DNA of 64,000 nt. Source: Candidatus Poribacteria bacterium (GTDB lineage: Bacteria; Poribacteria; WGA-4E; JAJDTR01). Positions 50,449 to 58,861 of the stretch are shown one piece after another. Below the pieces are notes generated by a model. It did no database searches, was not told where the DNA came from, and saw only the letters and a program-made list of their open reading frames with translations. Position 1 is the first letter of the stretch. Each line of letters begins with the position of its first letter. Position numbers and translations under genes: made by a program. The stretch spans positions 1 through 64,000 of the forward strand of contig JAJDTR010000115.1 of assembly GCA_022827055.1 (NCBI GenBank). Reading direction: 5' to 3'.

Positions 50449-53289
50449 TTAGAATCCGATGCGATACAGGAACTTGACGTTGCGTCCCGGTTCCGGCATT
50501 ACCGCTTTGATTCTTGAAAGGTGTTGTCGATATTCCGTGTCGAGGAGGTTCTCGATTGCGAACACCGCTTGATGTTGGAGTCCCCAAATCGAGAACAGAT
50601 ACTGGCAGCCCATATCATAGGCGATGTATCCGTCGGTAGGTTCCTCAAACTCGCCTAACCGGTTCTGCGCATCCGAGAATCGCGCCGTTATGTGAAGGTT
50701 CAGCGGCTCTGTCACATACCGGAGTGCTAATTTTCCGTTGAGGGGTGGGATTCGTTCAATGGGCACTTCACTGTCCTTTAACGTCCCTCTAACGTAGCTC
50801 GTGCGCGCTTGCGCGTACACTCGTGGAGCAATCTCGGCGTCAACGCTCAATTCGGCGCCGTCAAGGACAGCATCCAGTCCCCTGTATTGATAGATCCACA
50901 ACCACCCCGCGCCGCCGACGCCCCACTCCTTTTCACCGGTGTTTGCCGGAATCAGATAACCGTAAATCTGGTTGCTAAAAAGGGCTAGATTCAGTTTTAC
51001 CCGATTTTGCGAATAGCGCAGAAACACCTCCGTTCCCCAACCGTTCTCGGTGCCGAGATCGGAATTGCCGATTTCGTAGGAGTGGACTGCCAGGTGGGGT
51101 CCGTCCGAGAAAAGTTCCTCAATTCCGGGAGCACGGAAGGTTTTCATCATCGTTGCGCCCGCCTTCAAATCGCCGGTCCAATGGTAGATGCTAGACACGG
51201 CGCCTGACACGCCTCCGAAGTTTCGGCGTTGCACCGTTCCCGCCTTGGTCACTCTGCCCGTCTTAAACGGTTCAACTCGCTTGAAGTCGTAGCGTACCGC
51301 ACCTTGCAGCGTGAAGTCGCTAACTTTCCTCTGATTGAAGTAGAAGCCCGCGATAGAAATCTCCCGTGTGTGCGGCGTCCAGAAGAATCCCCCGGTCGAA
51401 TGATCGCGGTATTCGCTCCATATTCCGGTGATGGCGTCATCAGACAGACGAGCAATCGCGGACACATTGGAGGTCAACGCAATAAACTCGGTGCCGAGCG
51501 TGTTGTTGGATTCAAACTCCCGATGTTGATAGCGCGTGTGAGTTGAGTGAAGTTTCAACTTCTCAAGGAGCGATCCGTTGATCGAATACTCAAGGTTGCT
51601 TTCATACCTCTGGCGTTCGAGCTCAATGTCGACTCCCGAGATGTGTCCTTCCGGTGACCCGGGAATTCCGTAGTCGGACGTGTAGCTGCCCCCTGACACA
51701 CCAACGTGCCCCCAATCCTTGACCATGGAAGCGCCGCTTGAAAAATTGGTAGTTGATAGTGACGTGTTCTCCACGACGCCAACGGGAGTATGCGTATCAT
51801 CAGCAGTACGGTGATTCCACGCCAGCCGCCATGCAGTGTCACCGATTGGAACCGTCAATCCTGTTGTCGCGGTAATTCCCGAATTGACCGACTCACTCTG
51901 AAACTTGAGGTCTACGGTAGGGTGATGAGGCAGAGACGGCGCGATGGTTTCGCGTTTGACATCTATGACACCGCCGAGAGTGTTTGAACCGTAGATAAGC
52001 GATGCGGGACCACGGATGACCTTGATGTTTTTGGCTGTGCTGGGATCTATAGTAACCGCATGGTCTGCTGAGGACGCCGATTTATCGCCGGTGCGCTCGC
52101 CATCCTCAAGAATGAGCAGTCGGTCACCGCCCATACCCCGGATGACTGGACGTGCTACCGCCCGTCCCATCGACCGTTGCGCAATTCCCACCTCATCGCT
52201 GAGTGTATCGGCGATGGTTATTCCCATCTTCTTATCCACTTGCCCTTCGGAGAGTACGAGGTCGGTTGTTTTCTCAAGCTGTGCGAGGGCATCATCGTCC
52301 GGTGTGACCAAGATCTCTTGAAGTTGCACCACGCCGCCCTCTATCGAAACGGTCAATGCCGGTTCATTCGGCGCAGGTTTAGCGATAAACCCGTGCCGGC
52401 GCCCATCCGCTGAATCATAGTGTCCGACGATAGAGCCGTCCTGATTGATATTCCATCCCTCGGTGCTTATGCTGCCCGGAATCTTAAATTCCCGCAGCCC
52501 GTCCCGGAATGTGCCGACATAGGTGAGCGTGACGCCATCCACCGATTTCGCTCGGGAAACGACATCCATTGACTCGTTGATACCGTGCACAAAATAGAAT
52601 TCCAGTCTCTCGGCACGTGAAAGATCGAGAGATATAAACCTGCCATTCCGGGTACGTATGTATGGATGAAACAAGCCATCAGCGTCTACGTAACTGCCCA
52701 CCATGCCACCGCTTGCATTCACAAATTGGGCGTATGTTTCCAATGCCCCGGGGAACTCAATTATTTCGTCTCCCGAAAAACCGCGGCGCACCCCGGAAGC
52801 ATCTATATAATTTCCCGTCAGTGCGCCGGTCGCATTACTAATACCGTATATCTGCGTTTGGACAGCGCCTGGAAAATCGTATTGCCGCAATTCGCCGTTT
52901 TCCAAGATAACACCGTGGTGAAGATCGTCGCTGTCTTGGTAGTAGCCGGCAGCTATCCCTGTATTACTGAGCGCATAGAAAAAGGTGTTCTGTGAACCGG
53001 GGAAATCATACGTCGTAAAAACCCCGTCAGTGAGCGTAAACCCGATAGTCTTCTCACCGTCGGCGCCTCGCGTGTTACCCGCGAAATCCCCAAATTCGCT
53101 ACTCGCAGTCAACTCTAAAAACGCTACACCGGGGACATCAATAGTCTCAAAAGTATGGTCGGTAGCACCGGTTTCGGCAACGGGCTGATTGTCGACCCTT
53201 GCATCAGCGTCCCCCAGCAAAAATGTGTTGAGACACACCACCAATATAAACGTGTAAAACCGCGTTAAATTCCAAAGTATTGTTTTCAT
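50449..53289 (-). CDS. TonB-dependent receptor with an N-terminal HAF-type beta-repeat domain
   Basis: About 946 residues. The start I prefer is ATG at 53289, giving a signal peptide (ILWNLTRFYTFILVVCLNTF, cut near residue 30); the longer frame to 53388 begins with a duplicated lipoprotein remnant. Residues 40-310 repeat phrases such as FEFPGALETYAQFVNASG- and DFPGAVQTQIYGISNATG-like blocks (HAF repeats), unusual in a receptor. The plug follows (IADTLSDEVGIAQRSMGRAV, PVIRGMGGDRLLILEDGER, IKVIRGPASLIYGSNTLGGV), then a barrel ending RNVKFLYRIGF with C-terminal Phe. The plug recalls ZnuD-type zinc receptors. It lies in the metal cluster; transport through TonB across the outer membrane is expected. 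Confidence 0.9.
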   Translation of the reverse strand: MKTILWNLTRFYTFILVVCLNTFLLGDADARVDNQPVAETGATDHTFETIDVPGVAFLELTASSEFGDFAGNTRGADGEKTIGFTLTDGVFTTYDFPGSQNTFFYALSNTGIAAGYYQDSDDLHHGVILENGELRQYDFPGAVQTQIYGISNATGALTGNYIDASGVRRGFSGDEIIEFPGALETYAQFVNASGGMVGSYVDADGLFHPYIRTRNGRFISLDLSRAERLEFYFVHGINESMDVVSRAKSVDGVTLTYVGTFRDGLREFKIPGSISTEGWNINQDGSIVGHYDSADGRRHGFIAKPAPNEPALTVSIEGGVVQLQEILVTPDDDALAQLEKTTDLVLSEGQVDKKMGITIADTLSDEVGIAQRSMGRAVARPVIRGMGGDRLLILEDGERTGDKSASSADHAVTIDPSTAKNIKVIRGPASLIYGSNTLGGVIDVKRETIAPSLPHHPTVDLKFQSESVNSGITATTGLTVPIGDTAWRLAWNHRTADDTHTPVGVVENTSLSTTNFSSGASMVKDWGHVGVSGGSYTSDYGIPGSPEGHISGVDIELERQRYESNLEYSINGSLLEKLKLHSTHTRYQHREFESNNTLGTEFIALTSNVSAIARLSDDAITGIWSEYRDHSTGGFFWTPHTREISIAGFYFNQRKVSDFTLQGAVRYDFKRVEPFKTGRVTKAGTVQRRNFGGVSGAVSSIYHWTGDLKAGATMMKTFRAPGIEELFSDGPHLAVHSYEIGNSDLGTENGWGTEVFLRYSQNRVKLNLALFSNQIYGYLIPANTGEKEWGVGGAGWLWIYQYRGLDAVLDGAELSVDAEIAPRVYAQARTSYVRGTLKDSEVPIERIPPLNGKLALRYVTEPLNLHITARFSDAQNRLGEFEEPTDGYIAYDMGCQYLFSIWGLQHQAVFAIENLLDTEYRQHLSRIKAVMPEPGRNVKFLYRIGF

Positions 53290-53332
53290 CATGGGACATT
53301 TTCTCTTTTGTTTCATCTTTGTTATTCTCGTA

Positions 53333-53388
53333 TAGTAGCATGGAAAAAGCAAGTACAATACGGATAGTATGAAAAACTGCTTAATCAT
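53333..53388 (-). pseudogene. Remnant of an acidic lipoprotein gene start
   Basis: The minus-strand ATG at 53388 with its GGAGG matches the intact lipoprotein start at 58861 for about 50 bases (MIKQFFILSVL against MIKQYFKLPVL), then a base deletion shifts the frame and the sequence passes into the TonB receptor leader. It shows that the left duplicated copy joined the receptor by a break inside the lipoprotein gene. Confidence 0.75.
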
Positions 53389-53540
53389 GTTGTCCTCCGA
53401 ATAGAGATAGATTGTACTCCCGGCATAAAGACTAATCGAATAGTAGATACAGTTAGACCGTCATTAAGACGACCTAAAATTCACCGGGAAACAGGCAGAA
53501 ATAACTTGGGGAAAACTAAGGTGCAGATAAGTCTTGTGGA

Positions 53541-53849
53541 TTAAGCAGCGTAGGCTGGCGGGGAGCGACTACGGATATTGTCAAGAGGCGCTGTGAATAT
53601 GAAAGCTAGGTCGAAAGGGGAATGAACTGAAGTGCAAGAACCAAGATTGGGAAGATTTTCAGCGTGGAGCGCAGTACCTAGGTGGTTCGCAATGAAAAAA
53701 CAAGTAGAACAATCGTGCGATTCGGAATGGCAGTGCCCGCAATCGTGTTCGTGTACGATTTCGACAAGGGCAACCGTTATCAGATAATAACAGATACCCA
53801 TCGCCATCACGCAACCGGCAGTTATAGTGCGGATTCTATTGTTCTGCAT
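53541..53849 (-). CDS. Small His/Cys-rich membrane-associated protein, copy 1
   Basis: 102 residues: one N-terminal hydrophobic segment (CVMAMGICYYLITVALVEIV, signal or anchor), then HEHDCGHCHSESHDCSTCFF, a likely metal-binding cluster, and a tail ending RSRSPPAYAA. It resembles DUF2946-type small proteins of metal loci, but I cannot confirm the family. About 65% identical to its duplicate at 59015-59323. GAGGG seven bases before the ATG. It is the first gene before the TonB receptor and probably co-transcribed with it. Confidence 0.7.
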   Translation of the reverse strand: MQNNRIRTITAGCVMAMGICYYLITVALVEIVHEHDCGHCHSESHDCSTCFFIANHLGTALHAENLPNLGSCTSVHSPFDLAFIFTAPLDNIRSRSPPAYAA

Positions 53850-53949
53850 GAACTTTCCCTCATTGTTTAGACAGTCATGAACCGAATTTCAAGGTATAAT
53901 GGCTACCCAATTCGGCTGCGCTTCAACGCCCAATATTGCTGGAAATACG

Positions 53950-54045
53950 CCTCGTGGGAATCTCTATAAAGATTTACTATGGGATTCTAGCGCCTTGGGA
54001 TCTCTATCGCGCTCACTATTCATTCGCTTGATCTTCACCTCGGAG
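53950..54045. repeat. Dispersed repeat, copy F
   Basis: Contains GGGATCTCTATCGCGCTCAC and TATTCATTCGCTTGATC (about 53997-54034), matching the arm of copy B, preceded by a second, weaker GGGAATCTCTATAAAG block near 53956. It lies between the small His-rich gene and the DUF3299-type gene. Confidence 0.6.
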
Positions 54046-54099
54046 AAAGTGAACGATATAATCAAGACATCACAGCACTATTGTTCAATCGACTTAGCA

Positions 54100-54879
54100 T
54101 CAGAATCTACCTAGCCTGAGTGCATCCGCCTCCAAGCGGTCGAGTTCAAGGTGGTAGATGCCGTTAAGCATGCCATCTTCAAACTCCGCTCCGACGCGCA
54201 GCGTACCGTAAATCATCACGAGTTCATCTTGGAGGCTACGGACTTTCTTTTTGTCCGGAACCGTGACATACACCCATTCATTAAGGAGCGGAATGGCACC
54301 GAAACAGCACGCCAATTGGTTTTCGAGCAATACAAAAGATCGAATGTTGTCATCCTCACCCTCAAGCGGTAACATAAACCCCTCAATTTCAATTTTCTCC
54401 CCGCTCAATGCTTTAATTTGAGACGGGATATCCTCGTCAAGATTCAGTGTGGCGATGTATGCCGGGTCCTCCAATTTCTCCCAATCCGGCTCTCTGATAT
54501 CAAAGCTAGTGAGTGTCTTGAAGGTGAGTGATTGATATGCCCCTGTGCGTTTCGCGTTCTTTTCGCTTGTAATCTTTGGTACCGGGGAAACAGGTGCGGG
54601 AATCGGCTGTACATCTGTGCCGATTTCAGGTTTGAGACTAGGCTTGTCTGCCGACTCGGCTTCACCGGGAATTGCCCCAGCGACCGCTAACGGGGCGCCC
54701 TGCACTTCAAAGGACTTGGAGGCTGAATCTGATCCCCCGCTCAATTTCCTGAGCGCGCGAAGCGGATGCGATTTGGGTAACATTTGAGAAATTCCGAGCG
54801 ACAGCAGGACGACAATTACGCCGGAAATAGCAAAGTGCAGCCAAGAACCACGCCGCTTTTTCGTTTCGAGTCGTTTCAT
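54100..54879 (-). CDS. DUF3299-family envelope protein
   Basis: About 259 residues from ATG at 54879 (AGGAGG eight bases upstream); a GTG three codons earlier is less likely. A cytoplasmic KRLETKKRRGSW stretch is followed by one transmembrane helix (FAISGVIVVLLSLGISQML), a Pro/Ala/Ser linker, and from about 150 the DUF3299 domain: KIEIEGFMLPLEGEDDNIRS, VLLENQLACCFGAIPLLNEW (Cys-Cys motif), VYVTVPDKKKVRS. Proteins of this family are predicted periplasmic and often sit with FtsX-type ABC transporters and zinc-regulated genes. It is 16 bp downstream of the His-rich lipoprotein gene, one operon. Confidence 0.85.
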   Translation of the reverse strand: MKRLETKKRRGSWLHFAISGVIVVLLSLGISQMLPKSHPLRALRKLSGGSDSASKSFEVQGAPLAVAGAIPGEAESADKPSLKPEIGTDVQPIPAPVSPVPKITSEKNAKRTGAYQSLTFKTLTSFDIREPDWEKLEDPAYIATLNLDEDIPSQIKALSGEKIEIEGFMLPLEGEDDNIRSFVLLENQLACCFGAIPLLNEWVYVTVPDKKKVRSLQDELVMIYGTLRVGAEFEDGMLNGIYHLELDRLEADALRLGRF

Positions 54880-54895
54880 CCCATTCACCTCCTAA

Positions 54896-55429
54896 CTAAT
54901 GTTCGTGATGCTCCTCGTGTCGTTCCTCGTTGCCTTCGGGAAATTCAAAATCAACGTCGGCGAAGGTCTGACCTTTGACCGCAATCGACACGATTTCCGC
55001 ATGAAATTCGGCTGCCCCTATAAGCTCATCCGATTGCCCTGAGAATTGAGACGTATCTCCTTGCGTTTCTCCTGTTAGGATATTCGCAACGGCTGTGAGA
55101 TGTAAAGCGAGTGTCTTCTCCGAATTCAACCGGTTTATATTGAGCTCGATTGCTTCCTGTCGTAGGCGAACCGAATCTTCCGCCTCGCCGTCCAGTACGT
55201 AACCGGTAAGTTTGCCAGTTGCTTTTTCCAGCACAAATTCAACGTGTGCGAACTCGTCACCCAACACGACGAGGGTCCCGCCGTGCGGCGCCGTGTGCTC
55301 ATGATGGGCATGCGTTTCGTGTGTCCCTTCCTGTTTGCCGTGATGCGCACCTTTTTTCTCACAACCGAGTTGGGCGAAGACAATTGCCAAGATCGTTGTC
55401 CATATCACAACGGTGTATTGGATTTTCAT
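54896..55429 (-). CDS. His-rich periplasmic lipoprotein
   Basis: About 177 residues from ATG at 55429 with AAGGA upstream (a longer frame to 55528 is not supported). A lipoprotein signal (YTVVIWTTILAIVFAQLGC) has Cys as the lipidation site, followed by HHGKQEGTHETHAHHEHTA, a His-rich metal-binding segment, then a beta domain (GGTLVVLGDEFAHVEFVLEK, SVRLRQEAIELNINRLNSEK) and a final HEEHHEH tail. Predicted to bind Zn or similar in the periplasm; the specific role is unknown. It is the first gene of the DUF3299 operon, and divergent from the small plus-strand gene. Confidence 0.85.
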   Translation of the reverse strand: MKIQYTVVIWTTILAIVFAQLGCEKKGAHHGKQEGTHETHAHHEHTAPHGGTLVVLGDEFAHVEFVLEKATGKLTGYVLDGEAEDSVRLRQEAIELNINRLNSEKTLALHLTAVANILTGETQGDTSQFSGQSDELIGAAEFHAEIVSIAVKGQTFADVDFEFPEGNEERHEEHHEH

Positions 55430-55490
55430 GATAATTTTCCTTGTTACACGTTCCTGCTGATGGGAAGTATCGCACTGTTTGCAAAAATTT

Positions 55491-55508
55491 AGATGCGTCA
55501 GCGCATCT
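55491..55508. promoter_or_regulatory. Palindrome in the divergent promoter region
   Basis: AGATGCG (55491-55497) and CGCATCT (55502-55508) form a perfect 7-bp inverted pair around TCAG. TATAAT follows on the plus strand at 55515-55520. It lies between the His-rich lipoprotein (minus) and the small gene at 55575 (plus), so it may be an operator or a leader hairpin. No Zur-type core is present here. Confidence 0.45.
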
Positions 55509-55574
55509 ATATGGTATAATTGACGCATGAAAAAGATTCGTCACAGAGATGATTACTCAAAATCGGAGAACCCA

Positions 55575-55772
55575 ATGATTAAAGATTCTCCCGCAGTCGA
55601 AGATATCCGTCGCATCAGGTGCGCTCTCTCGGAGCAATTTGACCATGATGTGGAAAAATATATTGACTATTTGCAAAGCAAATATGAGTCTTCAGGTCAA
55701 ATTGATATTGTGAACCTCCGCCGGAATCATCACCCAATACAACGGAGGGTAATCAACACGAGGATTAACTAA
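55575..55772 (+). CDS. Small antitoxin-like protein of unknown function
   Basis: 65 residues from ATG at 55575, which has GGAG six bases upstream. IKDSPAVEDIRRIRCALSEQ and DHDVEKYIDYLQSKYESSGQ resemble a family of short helical proteins (DPIVEEVRRIREEYAARFxYDLxAI type) that are common in cyanobacteria and are often annotated as antitoxin-like. ATG at 55527 would be leaderless behind TATAAT. It is antisense-convergent with the ABC permease, overlapping its end by 8 bases. No toxin partner is adjacent. Confidence 0.55.
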   Translation: MIKDSPAVEDIRRIRCALSEQFDHDVEKYIDYLQSKYESSGQIDIVNLRRNHHPIQRRVINTRIN

Positions 55773-57030
55773 TAGGCGTCAGGTTCGTCGCAACATCCGT
55801 CCGGTACGCTTTGACGGCAGGCACAACGCCCGCAACTGCTCCTAAGAGTATAACACAAACCGGTGCGATTACGAATACGGGATGAAGTTTTAACAGGTCC
55901 AGAACGATGCCGGTTTGCGCGCGAACAATCGCCGACGCCCCCGTGAAGATTGCGCCATAAACGATAAATCCTATGATGACGCCCAGCGCGGCGATGGAAA
56001 CGGCTTCCAGTACGATTACAGCAAACACTGTTTTGCGGCGGGCGCCGAGCGCCCGCAAAATGGCGAATTCGCGCCGCCGCTCGTTGATCGAGTTATAGAC
56101 ACTTGCCAGAATCGAACCTCCTGCTACGACAATGACAAGATAGGATACCAGCGCCAAAATCTGATTCATCCAACCGATCTTGTCAAACAGTCTCGCCATC
56201 ACCGCCCCGATGGGCCATGACAGTGTTGCCGCCTTTCCCTGTTTGTTTATAGTTGCGTCCATAATGAAACCGATCTGCGGATTCCGGAACTTCAGCATAA
56301 CGGCACTCACTTCCTTATGCTCGTCGGGTATCTCCTGTCCGGGTTGGGGGACATAGTCCTCTCCGTCTCCGCGCAACACATGCCCCTCCATCCGATAAAT
56401 CCCCTCTATCGGAATCCAGATGACGCGGTCGGATGGTGAATTGGTCGGTGCAAGCACCCCGACCACAGTATATTGCTCGTCGTGCCGCATCGACTCGTCA
56501 AATACCAATCCGTGATAGGGGGTGAAGTTGTCGCCTACCCTCAAGCCCAATCTCTGCGCGGCATAACTGCCCAAGACCGCCTCTTGCCGAGTCGGATCAA
56601 AGAATCGCCCATTCCTTCGTGTCTGAAACCGAACGCCATCGCGGTACTCAAACTTCGTGAACAACGCTGTCGTTGTGCCGACAATGCGGAATCCGTGATA
56701 GTTGTCGCCAAGCGCGTAAGGAACGGCAAGTTCGACACGGGGATCGTTTTTCATCGTCTGGTACATCGCCCACGGGATATTTCCGGGAGAAGTTTCGAGA
56801 TGAAAGACGGTGTTCAGCACCAGTTGTAACTGACTGCCGCGTGCGCCGAGAACCGCATCAAAGCCGATCTGACCGCCGGTGAACGCGGCTACGGACTGGG
56901 CTTTGATGCCGATAACCGCCATGACAAGCCCGGTGCCGAGCGCTATCGACAGCGTCGTTATGAGTGTCGAAAGCGCGTGCTGTCGTAGGCTGCGCCGAAC
57001 GATGAATAATAGACCGATTCGCTTTATCAT
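55765..57030 (-). CDS. FtsX/MacB-type ABC transporter permease
   Basis: A 421-residue membrane permease of the FtsX/LolC type. One helix at residues 14-38 (LSTLITTLSIALGTGLVMAVIG), then a large periplasmic MacB-like region with VLGARGSQLQLVLNTVFHLE and QTRRNGRFFDPTRQEAVLGS, and three C-terminal helices from about 300 (ILALVSYLVIVVAGGSILASV, AIFTGASAIV region, FVIAPVCVILLGAVAGVVPA) with EFAILRALGARRKTVF between them, the hallmark coupling loop. It works with the ATPase just upstream, 100 bp away. In this metal cluster it could move a lipoprotein or a chelate complex. Confidence 0.92.
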   Translation of the reverse strand: MIKRIGLLFIVRRSLRQHALSTLITTLSIALGTGLVMAVIGIKAQSVAAFTGGQIGFDAVLGARGSQLQLVLNTVFHLETSPGNIPWAMYQTMKNDPRVELAVPYALGDNYHGFRIVGTTTALFTKFEYRDGVRFQTRRNGRFFDPTRQEAVLGSYAAQRLGLRVGDNFTPYHGLVFDESMRHDEQYTVVGVLAPTNSPSDRVIWIPIEGIYRMEGHVLRGDGEDYVPQPGQEIPDEHKEVSAVMLKFRNPQIGFIMDATINKQGKAATLSWPIGAVMARLFDKIGWMNQILALVSYLVIVVAGGSILASVYNSINERRREFAILRALGARRKTVFAVIVLEAVSIAALGVIIGFIVYGAIFTGASAIVRAQTGIVLDLLKLHPVFVIAPVCVILLGAVAGVVPAVKAYRTDVATNLTPIS

Positions 57031-57129
57031 TCTTCCGCGTGAATTGGAGATTACGAAATGTACCGTTCCATGTTACATATTCGTACTCAATGCGGGATTC
57101 GGTAGAATCCGAAATCCATGCTCTGCTGC

Positions 57130-57792
57130 TCACGCACGATTCACTTGCGCGAAATCTGTTGCTTCCTCAAACTGCCCCAAGACCTCCGCATCATGGCTAA
57201 CGGTGAGTAACGCAGCGTTGTTTTCGCCGCAAATCTCACGGACGAGCGCTATGGCTGCGTTGGCGTGATGATAATCCAGATTTCCCGTGGGTTCGTCGGC
57301 AAGCACCAAGCGCGGTCGGTTGGCAACGGCGCGGGCAACAGCAACACGTTGCTGCTGCCCCACGGATAACTGCGATGGTCGATATCCCATCCGATCGCCA
57401 AGTCCAACCCGCTCAAGCAGGTGCTGCGCAAAACCCGCATCAATTCCCTTCCCAAACATCATTCCGAGCATGACGTTTTCCAACGCGGTGTAACCGGGGA
57501 GCAGATTGAAGGTTTGGAAAATGTAACCGATGTGGCTGGCACGCAACCTGTCGCGCCCGGACTCCGAGAGGGCGGTCATCTCCTCGCCGGAAACAACGAT
57601 GCGTCCGCTGTCGGCACCCAGAATACCGGCGATGAGATTGAGAAATGTCGTCTTCCCAACCCCGCTGCCGCCCCTGAGCGCAATCTGCGCACCCTCCTCC
57701 ATCTCGAAATGGGGGATGTCAATAATGCGGGTTTGTGATCCTTCGGGCGAAATGTAAGCCTTTTGAAGGTCAGTGATTGTCAAGAGCGGCAT
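57130..57792 (-). CDS. ABC transporter ATP-binding protein (LolD/MacB type)
   Basis: A 220-residue ATPase. Walker A is LRGGSGVGKTTFLNLIAG (about 38-55), the Q-loop FQTFNLLPGYTALENVMLG, the signature LSVGQQQRVAVARAVANRPR (about 138-157) with LVLADEPTGNLD for Walker B, and the switch His in LLTVSHDAEVL. Extended Q-loop and signature match the LolD/MacB/FtsE branch that pairs with FtsX-type permeases. No transmembrane segment is present, so it acts on the cytoplasmic face. It is upstream of the permease and just downstream of the MerC-like gene. Confidence 0.95.
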   Translation of the reverse strand: MPLLTITDLQKAYISPEGSQTRIIDIPHFEMEEGAQIALRGGSGVGKTTFLNLIAGILGADSGRIVVSGEEMTALSESGRDRLRASHIGYIFQTFNLLPGYTALENVMLGMMFGKGIDAGFAQHLLERVGLGDRMGYRPSQLSVGQQQRVAVARAVANRPRLVLADEPTGNLDYHHANAAIALVREICGENNAALLTVSHDAEVLGQFEEATDFAQVNRA

Positions 57793-57804
57793 AACAACCC
57801 GTGA

Positions 57805-58203
57805 TTAGTTGTCCAAGGTTTCGCTGTGTTGACAGGTACGGCAAAGGTGACGATTAACGAGGTGGGCGCTCATAAGAAGGAGACCACCAATAACCGTGAA
57901 GATGACTTCGGCGTTTTCTGAAACGCCTAATCGCGCAATAATGATTAGCATCAAGGCGCCGCCTAGTATCAAAAATACACGCCGTTTTCGATGGTTTCGA
58001 AAGCCCCAAGTGAGACTGCCTACCGCGATTCCGCTGGCTGAAGCGACCATCACTAGTTCGGTGGACTCGGCCAGAATGAATCCAAGTCCAATGAGCGGCA
58101 GCACAGTTATCAACAACGGGGCAGCCATGCAGTGGACGGCACAAGCAAACGAGAGGCATGCACCGACGTTATCTACGGTCGAATGATTCAGATGTCTGTT
58201 CAT
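57805..58203 (-). CDS. MerC-domain membrane protein
   Basis: 132 residues from ATG at 58203, with GGGG five bases upstream; the 16 extra residues of the longer frame are not supported. VGACLSFACAVHCMAAPLLI is the MerC metal motif (CAxHC type), in a protein with four hydrophobic segments (LITVLPLIGLGFILA, LVMVASASGIAVGSLTW, RVFLILGGALMLIIIARL and VIFTVIGGLLLMSAHL). The tail HLCRTCQHSE adds a C-x2-C. MerC proteins take up mercuric ions in the Tn21-like systems, but homologues in zinc clusters suggest other metals. It sits directly upstream of the ABC ATPase in the same operon. Confidence 0.88.
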   Translation of the reverse strand: MNRHLNHSTVDNVGACLSFACAVHCMAAPLLITVLPLIGLGFILAESTELVMVASASGIAVGSLTWGFRNHRKRRVFLILGGALMLIIIARLGVSENAEVIFTVIGGLLLMSAHLVNRHLCRTCQHSETLDN

Positions 58204-58315
58204 TTTTTCCCCTGTGTCAGGCAGTCTTGTTGGCTGCGTTGCTTTCGGCATATAGAATGCGCAAAACGCAATCGATGTACCGCTATCATGTCTTGCGCAT
58301 TCAGATTGTTGTTCT

Positions 58316-58861
58316 TTATGGACTCACAGTTACCGGAATCGGCAACGCCGCCGTGAAGTCGGCATGGTCCCCGTGAAACAGTTCGAGTTTGATTCCGGTT
58401 TGTCCGGCTCGACGTCCAATTACCTCAAAGGCGAATTCGTCATCATGGTGCTCATCCTCGTCTTCGTGATCATCCTCTTCTTCGTGGTCTTCGGGAAGGT
58501 GAATTTCAATAATAGACGTATCGTACTCGGATAGCGCCAAGCCGAATGCCTCGTCCTCATCATGGCCGTGGTCATCCTCTTCCTCCTCGGCGTGGTCATC
58601 CTCCTCAAAGGATACTTCTTCGCTGTCGTGATCTATGAACACGACGTGCACATCAATTTCGTCTCCAACCTTTAGGGAGATTCCGCCGGTTTCTGTTCCC
58701 TGGAATTGACGGTAGATCTCTTCCTCGTCAACCATGAGAATAAAACCATCGGCATCGGCGTGCATTTCCTCTTCTTCCTCCTCGCCCTCTCCGCACGCGA
58801 TTATTAGTAGCATGGAAAGAGCAAGTAGCAATACAGGTAGTTTGAAATACTGCTTAATCAT
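58316..58861 (-). CDS. Extremely acidic, His-rich lipoprotein
   Basis: 181 residues from ATG at 58861 (GGAGG five bases upstream). The signal peptide KLPVLLLALSMLLIIAC ends in the lipidated Cys; EGEEEEEEMHADADGF follows, then a short beta domain (EIYRQFQGTETGGISLKVGD) and a metal-coordinating segment of Asp/Glu/His clusters (DDHAEEEEDDHGHDEDEAF and DHEEEDDHEDEDEHHDDEF). It is predicted to be a periplasmic metal buffer or carrier, with no known family. It follows the His/Cys-rich protein and precedes the MerC-like gene. Part of it is duplicated next to the TonB receptor. Confidence 0.85.
   Translation of the reverse strand: MIKQYFKLPVLLLALSMLLIIACGEGEEEEEEMHADADGFILMVDEEEIYRQFQGTETGGISLKVGDEIDVHVVFIDHDSEEVSFEEDDHAEEEEDDHGHDEDEAFGLALSEYDTSIIEIHLPEDHEEEDDHEDEDEHHDDEFAFEVIGRRAGQTGIKLELFHGDHADFTAALPIPVTVSP

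Larger units (their letters stand above)
53333..53849 (-). repeat. Segmental duplication, left copy (partner 58805-59323)
   Basis: About 515 bp matching 58805-59323 closely from end to end in the same orientation, including TAATCATGTTGTCCTCC, CTCCCGGCATAAAGACT and TAGAAATAACTTGGG-type blocks. It holds the 102-residue His/Cys-rich gene and the first part of the acidic lipoprotein gene. At its inner end (53333-53388) the lipoprotein start survives only as a frameshifted remnant before the TonB receptor. Confidence 0.85.
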
